64,000 nt of DNA. Origin: Rhizobium ruizarguesonis. GTDB taxonomy: Bacteria > Pseudomonadota > Alphaproteobacteria > Rhizobiales > Rhizobiaceae. The position numbers were made by a program, and so were the translations under genes. Of the stretch, positions 59,229-64,000 are shown piece by piece. Every line of letters begins with the position of its first letter. Position 1 is the first letter of the stretch. The DNA lies in assembly GCF_012349115.1 (NCBI RefSeq), contig NZ_PQIG01000046.1:1-64000 (forward strand), written 5' to 3'. The notes below the pieces were generated by a model, which saw only the letters and a program-made list of their open reading frames with translations, did not search any database and had not been told where the DNA came from.

Positions 59229-60218
59229 TCAGCGGCGATAGACGAAGCCCAGTTTCCGCCCCAGCCGAGAGGCGTAGAATTCGCCGATGATGCCGCGGCG
59301 GAAGATCAGCACGCAGACCATGAAGACGATGCCGGTGATGATCGTCACCGGGAATTCCGACGTGGCGAGGTAGTTTTCCAGCGCCACCACCAGCCCGGCG
59401 CCGAAGAGCGGACCGATCAGCGTGCCGATGCCGCCAAGCAGCGTCATCAGGATCACCTCGCCCGACATCTGCCAGGCGACGTCGGTCAGCGTTGCAAACT
59501 GGAAAACGATCGATTTCACCGCGCCCGCAAGCCCGGCAAGGGCTGCCGACATGACGAAGGCGCCAAGCTTGTAACGCGCCACGGAATAACCGAGCGAGAT
59601 TGCCCGCTGCTCGTTTTCGCGGATCGATTTCAGGATCATGCCGAAGGGCGAATTGATGAAGCGCCAGATGATCAGCACGCCGATGATGAACACGGCAAGC
59701 ACGAAATAATACATGTTGGTAGAGCTGTTCAGATCGATGAAGCCGAAGAGATGGCCGCGCGGCACGGACTGGATGCCATCCTCGCCTTCGGTGAACTTCG
59801 CCTGCAGGCAGAAGAAGAAGAACATCTGCGACAGCGCCAGCGTGATCATCGCGAAATAGATGCCCTGGCGGCGGATGGCGAAGAAGCCCATGACCAGGCC
59901 GAGAAACGCCGCACCCACCACCCCGATCAGAATGCCGAGTTCCGGCGGCAGGCCCCATGCCTTCACCGTATAGGCAGTGAAATAGGCCGCCCCGCCGAAG
60001 AAGGTGGCATGGCCGAAGGAAAGCAGGCCGGTATAGCCGAGCAGCAGGTTGAAGGCGCAGGCAAAGAGCGCGAAGCAGAGCAGCTTCATCAGGAAGATCG
60101 GATAGAAGAAAAACGGCGCCAGCAGCAGAAGCAGCAGCCCCGCGAGCAGGAAGCCCGCCTGCACCGAAAGGGCGGTGCGGTTTTTTTCCGTTCCGATGGC
60201 GTCGGTGATGTCAGCCAT
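59229..60218 (-). CDS. LIV-type ABC importer permease (LivM-like)
   Basis: 329 residues, BPD_transp_2 family, LivM type: NLLLGYTGLLSFGHATFFGGAAY, FAMITLALSQMFFFF, GIQSVPRG and LGGIGTLIGPLFGAGLV. The ATG at 60218 lies 1 bp after the LivH-like stop. An earlier ATG three codons upstream is possible. Confidence 0.92.
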   Translation of the reverse strand: MADITDAIGTEKNRTALSVQAGFLLAGLLLLLLAPFFFYPIFLMKLLCFALFACAFNLLLGYTGLLSFGHATFFGGAAYFTAYTVKAWGLPPELGILIGVVGAAFLGLVMGFFAIRRQGIYFAMITLALSQMFFFFCLQAKFTEGEDGIQSVPRGHLFGFIDLNSSTNMYYFVLAVFIIGVLIIWRFINSPFGMILKSIRENEQRAISLGYSVARYKLGAFVMSAALAGLAGAVKSIVFQFATLTDVAWQMSGEVILMTLLGGIGTLIGPLFGAGLVVALENYLATSEFPVTIITGIVFMVCVLIFRRGIIGEFYASRLGRKLGFVYRR

Positions 60219-60219
60219 G

Positions 60220-61107
60220 TCAGGCATCCCGTCCAAAGAGGCCCGCGGGCCTGATGAGAAGCACGATCGCCATGATGACGAAGATCACGATGTTGGAAGC
60301 CTCGGGATAGAAGACCTTGGTCAGGCCCTCGGCGATGCCGAGCACATAACCGGTGATGATCGCGCCCATGATCGATCCCATGCCGCCGACGACGACCACG
60401 GCGAAGACGACGATGATCATGTTCGATCCCATCAGCGGCGAGACCTGGTAGATCGGCGCCGCCAGCACGCCGGCAAAGGCGGCGAGACCGGCGCCCAGCG
60501 CATAGGTGAGCGTCAGGAGCACGGGCACGTTGACGCCGAAGACCTGAACCAGCACGGCGTTTTCCGTGGCGGCGCGGAGATAGGCGCCGAGCTTGGTCTT
60601 TTCGATCAGCAGCCAGGTGCCGAGGCAGACGACCAGCGAGACGACGACCACCCAGCCGCGATAGATCGGCAGGAACATGAAGCCGAGATTGGCTCCGCCG
60701 GCGAGCGCTGCCGGCGTCGCATAGGGCTGGCCGGAGGAGCCGTAGAGGTAGCGGAAGGTGCCCTCGACCGCGAGCGCCAGCCCGAAGGTGAAGAGCAGGC
60801 CGTAAAGCGGATCGAGATCATAGAGCCGGCGCAGGAACAGCCGCTCGATGATAGCGCCGGCGAGGCCGACGATAACGGGCGCCAGGATCAGTGATGGCCA
60901 GTAGCCGATGCCGGCATAGGTCAGCAGCAGGTAGGCGACGAAGGCGCCGAGCATATATTGCGCGCCATGGGCGAAGTTGATCACCCTAAGCAGGCCGAAG
61001 ATGATGGCGAGGCCGAGGCTGAGCAGCGCGTAGAACGAGCCATTGATCAGACCGATCAGCAGCTGGCCGAACAGCGCCTGCAGGGGAATGCCGAAGATCA
61101 TCGTCAT
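60220..61107 (-). CDS. LIV-type ABC importer permease (LivH-like)
   Basis: 295 residues, LivH type: LINGSFYALLSLGLAIIFGLLRVINFAHG, LFTFGLALAVEGTFRYLYG and VVVVGGMGSIMGAIITGYVLG. The start MTMIFGIPLQALFG at 61107 is 4 bp after the LivF-like stop; a longer frame overlaps that gene and is unlikely. Confidence 0.92.
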   Translation of the reverse strand: MTMIFGIPLQALFGQLLIGLINGSFYALLSLGLAIIFGLLRVINFAHGAQYMLGAFVAYLLLTYAGIGYWPSLILAPVIVGLAGAIIERLFLRRLYDLDPLYGLLFTFGLALAVEGTFRYLYGSSGQPYATPAALAGGANLGFMFLPIYRGWVVVVSLVVCLGTWLLIEKTKLGAYLRAATENAVLVQVFGVNVPVLLTLTYALGAGLAAFAGVLAAPIYQVSPLMGSNMIIVVFAVVVVGGMGSIMGAIITGYVLGIAEGLTKVFYPEASNIVIFVIMAIVLLIRPAGLFGRDA

Positions 61108-61111
61108 CTGG

Positions 61112-61813
61112 TCACACTCCCAGAACCTTGTGCAGCGTGTCCATGCGCTGCGGCAGCTCACCAACCGGGAATTCCGCCACCATCTGCCCATGATCCATCA
61201 GATAGAAGCGATCGGCAATACGACTGGCGAAACGGAAATTCTGCTCGACGAGCAGGATCGTCATGCCGCGCTCCTTCAGCGTCTTCAGCACCTCGCCGAT
61301 GCGCTGGACGATCACGGGGGCAAGCCCTTCCGTCGGTTCGTCGAGAATGAGCAGCCTGACGCCGGTGCGCAGGATTCGGGCGATCGCCAGCATCTGCTGT
61401 TCGCCGCCTGACAGTTTGGTGCCCGGGCTGCCGCGGCGCTCGTAGAGATTGGGGAAGAGCTCGTAGATTTCGTCGAGCGTCATGCCGCCTTCGGCTACGA
61501 CAGGCGGCAGCAGCAGGTTTTCCGAAACGGTAAGCGTCGAGAAGATGCCGCGCTCCTCCGGCACGAAGCCGATGCCTCGACGCGCCGTCTTGTGCAGCGG
61601 CACCTGCATCATATCGCTGCCGGCAAAGCTGATCTTGCCCTTGCGGGTTCGCACGATGCCGGTGATGGTGCGCAGCGTCGTCGTCTTGCCGACGCCGTTG
61701 CGGCCGAGAATGGTGATCGTCTCGCCTTCGGCCACACGCATGTCGACGCCATGCAATATGTGGCTTTCGCCGTACCAGGCATTGAGCCCCTGGACTTCGA
61801 GGAGAGCGGCCAT
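61112..61813 (-). CDS. LIV-type ABC importer ATPase (LivF-like)
   Basis: 233 residues: Walker A GRNGVGKT, LSGGEQQM signature, LLILDEPTEGLAP and VEQNFRFA. LivF hallmarks are clear. The ATG at 61813 overlaps the LivG-like stop (TGATG), so both ATPases are coupled. Confidence 0.93.
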   Translation of the reverse strand: MAALLEVQGLNAWYGESHILHGVDMRVAEGETITILGRNGVGKTTTLRTITGIVRTRKGKISFAGSDMMQVPLHKTARRGIGFVPEERGIFSTLTVSENLLLPPVVAEGGMTLDEIYELFPNLYERRGSPGTKLSGGEQQMLAIARILRTGVRLLILDEPTEGLAPVIVQRIGEVLKTLKERGMTILLVEQNFRFASRIADRFYLMDHGQMVAEFPVGELPQRMDTLHKVLGV

Positions 61814-62595
61814 CAATGCTCCTCCGTGCCCATATAGGCCACACGCACGCGCTCGTCCTGGCTGACGGTGGCATAATCGCCCTCGGCGAGGATCTCGCCG
61901 CGCTGCAATACGGTGACATGCTGGCAGATATTGGCGACGACGGACAGATTGTGCTCGACCATCAGCACTGCCCGATCGCGGGCGACCTCGCGGATGATCG
62001 AGGAGACGACGCCGACATCCTCCTGCCCCATGCCGGCCATCGGCTCGTCGAGTAGCAGCACCTTCGGATCCAATGCCAGCGTGGTGGCGATCTCCAGCAC
62101 GCGCTTGCGGCCGTAGGAAAGATCGGCGGCGATGTGATCGCGCTCCTTGGAAAGCCCGACACTGGCGAGCAGTTGCTCGGCGCGCTCGTTCAGCCGATCG
62201 AGTGCCGAAAGCGGCCGCCAGAACTGTGTGGAAAGACTGTTCGGCCGTTGCAGCGCCACGCGCACATTGTCGAGAACGGTCAGGTGCGGAAAGACCGCGG
62301 AGATCTGGAAAGAGCGCACAAGCCCCATGCGCGCCACTCTGTCAGGCGGTGTCTTGGTAATATCGGTGCCCATCAGCGTGATCGTGCCTGAGGTCGGCTG
62401 CAGGAACTTGGTCAGCAGGTTGAAGACCGTCGTCTTGCCGGCGCCGTTCGGGCCGATCAGCGCATGCACGCTTGCATCATGCACGTCGAGATCAACGTTC
62501 TTGACGGCCGTGAAGCCGCCGAAATCGCGGCGCAGGCCGCGGGCGGACAACACCACCCGCGGCTTTTCCTGAGTTTCAATTGCGGAAACCGCCAT
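61813..62595 (-). CDS. LIV-type ABC importer ATPase (LivG-like)
   Basis: 260 residues: Walker A GPNGAGKT, LSYGRKRVLEIATTLA in place of a typical LSGG (a common LivG variant), LLLDEPMAGMG, and VEHNLSVV. The start MAVSAIETQEKP at 62595 lies 5 bp after the binding-protein stop. Confidence 0.92.
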   Translation of the reverse strand: MAVSAIETQEKPRVVLSARGLRRDFGGFTAVKNVDLDVHDASVHALIGPNGAGKTTVFNLLTKFLQPTSGTITLMGTDITKTPPDRVARMGLVRSFQISAVFPHLTVLDNVRVALQRPNSLSTQFWRPLSALDRLNERAEQLLASVGLSKERDHIAADLSYGRKRVLEIATTLALDPKVLLLDEPMAGMGQEDVGVVSSIIREVARDRAVLMVEHNLSVVANICQHVTVLQRGEILAEGDYATVSQDERVRVAYMGTEEH

Positions 62596-62600
62596 CGTGC

Positions 62601-63806
62601 TTACTTCACCAGATCGCAACCGCTCTTGGCGGGATCGATATAGGCTTCCTTGCCGGGAATGGTGGCGAGCACGTTGAAGTAATCCCACGGCTCCTTGCTT
62701 TCGGCAGGCTTCTTGACCTGCAGCAGGTACATGTCGTGGATCATGCGGCCATTGGCGCCGACCGTACCGCCGCGGCCGAAGACGTCGTCGACCGGCATTT
62801 CATGCAGCTGCTTGGCGACGGCTTCCGTCTCGTCGGTGCCGGCCTTCTGCACCGCTTTCAGATATTGCGTCACCGCCGAATAGGTGCCGGTATGGATCAT
62901 GTTCGGCATCTTGCCGGTGCGGGCAAAGAACTTCTTGGCGAAGGCGCGGCTTTCGTCGTCGCGGTTCCAGTAATAGCCTTCCGTCAGCGTCAATCCCTGT
63001 GCCGCCTCGAGGCCGAGTCCGTGGACTTCGGCCAATGTGAAGAGCAGCGCCGCCAGATGCTGGCCGCCCTGGGTGATGCCGAATTCGGCCGCCTGCTTGA
63101 TGGCGTTCGAGGTGTCGAGGCCGGCATTGGCAAGGCCGATCACCTTGGCGCCGGATGATTGCGCCTGCAGCAGGAAGGACGAGAAGTCCTGGGTCGACAG
63201 CGGATGGCGCACGGCGCCGACGACCGTGCCGCCGCTCGCCTTGACATAATCGCTGGTCTGCTGCTCCAGCGAATAGCCGAAGGCATAGTCTGCGGTCAGG
63301 AAGAACCAGCTGTCGCCGCCCTGCTTGACGAGCGCGCCGCCGGTGCCGACGGCCAATGCATGCGTGTCATAGGCCCAGTGGAAGCCGTAAGGCGAGCAGG
63401 CCTTGCCGGTCAGATCCGTCGTCGCCGCACCGGTGACGATGTCGATCTTCTTCTTCTCCTTGGCGATCGCTTGCACGGCAAGCGCCACCGACGAGGTCGT
63501 CAGCTCCATGATCGCATCCACCTGCTCGGTGTCATACCATTGGCGGGCGATGTTGGAGGCGATATCCGCCTTATTCTGGTGGTCGGCATCGACGATCTCG
63601 ACCGGAACGCCGAGCACCTTGCCGCCGAAATCCTCGACCGCCATCTTGGCGGCTTCGACGGAAGACTTGCCGCCGAAATCGGCATAGACACCCGACTGGT
63701 CGTTCAGGATGCCGATCTTGACCTTGCCGTCGGTCGCGCTCTGCGCGAGCACCGCTGTGCTGCTTGCAAGCAGAAATGCAACTGATGCAATGAGATTCTT
63801 TCGCAT
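62601..63806 (-). CDS. LIV-type ABC substrate-binding protein
   Basis: 401 residues with a signal peptide (about 1-21, STAVLAQ) and the Peripla_BP_6 fold: VKIGILNDQSGVYADFGGKSSVEAAKMAVEDFGG in parts, VDADHQNKADIASNIARQW and FFLTADYAFGYSLEQQ. The family carries branched-chain amino acids, amides, urea and aromatic acids. With GMC and hydroxyacid dehydrogenases in the same operon, an alcohol-bearing substrate is plausible. No hairpin follows this gene, unlike the other binding-protein genes in the window. Confidence 0.92.
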   Translation of the reverse strand: MRKNLIASVAFLLASSTAVLAQSATDGKVKIGILNDQSGVYADFGGKSSVEAAKMAVEDFGGKVLGVPVEIVDADHQNKADIASNIARQWYDTEQVDAIMELTTSSVALAVQAIAKEKKKIDIVTGAATTDLTGKACSPYGFHWAYDTHALAVGTGGALVKQGGDSWFFLTADYAFGYSLEQQTSDYVKASGGTVVGAVRHPLSTQDFSSFLLQAQSSGAKVIGLANAGLDTSNAIKQAAEFGITQGGQHLAALLFTLAEVHGLGLEAAQGLTLTEGYYWNRDDESRAFAKKFFARTGKMPNMIHTGTYSAVTQYLKAVQKAGTDETEAVAKQLHEMPVDDVFGRGGTVGANGRMIHDMYLLQVKKPAESKEPWDYFNVLATIPGKEAYIDPAKSGCDLVK

Positions 63807-64000
63807 ATGATCTCCTCCCAGAGATTGGCCAGATTGCGGATCTGTTCAAATTTGGCCAGCCGCACTCCTCAGAACGGCGGACCCTCACCCTACGATCACG
63901 GAAATCCCGCCCTGAGGCAACGGGTGATTTACAACTAATTCCAAACAGCATCTGTGCATTTTTGAACAGAGGGTGAATTAGACAATTCTAGTCGGCGCTC
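63807..64000 (-). promoter_or_regulatory. Upstream region of the LIV-type operon
   Basis: Contains CTGTTCAAA (63842-63850) and its inverse TTTGAACAG (63961-63969), 110 bp apart, and TTGGCCAG twice in direct orientation (63825-63832 and 63852-63859, 27-bp period). GGGAGGAGATC precedes the binding-protein ATG. No gene is visible to the window end. These look like regulator-binding repeats, but the regulator lies outside the window. Confidence 0.45.

Overview
The window is high-GC, densely packed alphaproteobacterial DNA. Its gene content and order point to the Rhizobium leguminosarum / R. etli group: a divergent rhamnose locus (rhaDI facing rhaRSTPQUK), a TPP-riboswitch thiMED thiamine-salvage operon, choline-sulfatase with a LysR regulator, an ECF41 sigma factor, and rhizobial palindromic intergenic repeats. 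Many importer operons and no housekeeping genes suggest a large secondary replicon (plasmid or chromid). That is inference; no replication gene, tRNA, rRNA, insertion sequence or CRISPR array was seen.

Layout. 0-1.1 kb: an XRE antitoxin with its own promoter, tail-to-tail with a frame-disrupted RelE/ParE-type toxin, both lying between an intact GNAT gene and a decayed copy of its 3' end. 1.1-4.6 kb: GNAT, ureidoglycine aminohydrolase, a GST and a divergent PHA depolymerase. 4.6-11.7 kb (minus): peptide-type ABC importer operon carrying a SelA-like PLP enzyme and a RidA protein. 11.9-12.5 kb: DUF1349 gene. 12.7-20.6 kb (plus): amide-type operon amiC-amiR-two permeases-binding protein-acetamidase/formamidase-double ATPase, with a terminator/antiterminator-like leader in front of amiC. 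20.7-23.2 kb: TPP riboswitch and thiMED. 23.3-30.2 kb: GNAT, NagZ-type hexosaminidase and a complete oligosaccharide/peptide ABC importer. 30.2-43 kb: mixed small units (methyltransferase, aldolase, LysR/betC, TIM-barrel isomerase, amidase, TetR, SDR, IclR, amidohydrolase). 43.1-44.6 kb: ECF41 sigma factor and carboxymuconolactone-decarboxylase-like target. 44.7-55.8 kb: rhamnose catabolism. 55.9-63.8 kb: FAH-fold hydrolase, then a minus-strand operon of a LIV-type importer, a GMC oxidoreductase and a beta-hydroxyacid dehydrogenase.

How the genes work together. Five ABC importers each sit beside the enzymes expected to process what they bring in: amine or amino-acid derivatives, amides, amino-sugar oligosaccharides, rhamnose, and an unknown alcohol. 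In four of the five the binding-protein gene is followed directly by a strong RNA hairpin before the next gene, which would favour excess binding protein. The most instructive regulatory sites are the amiC leader, the two overlapping ECF41 promoters at 44.03-44.09 kb, the 18-nt inverted RhaR-type elements at 48.5 kb and a tandem repeat carrying stop codons between rhaT and rhaP. All functional calls rest on reading sequence and recognising families; no database search was run.
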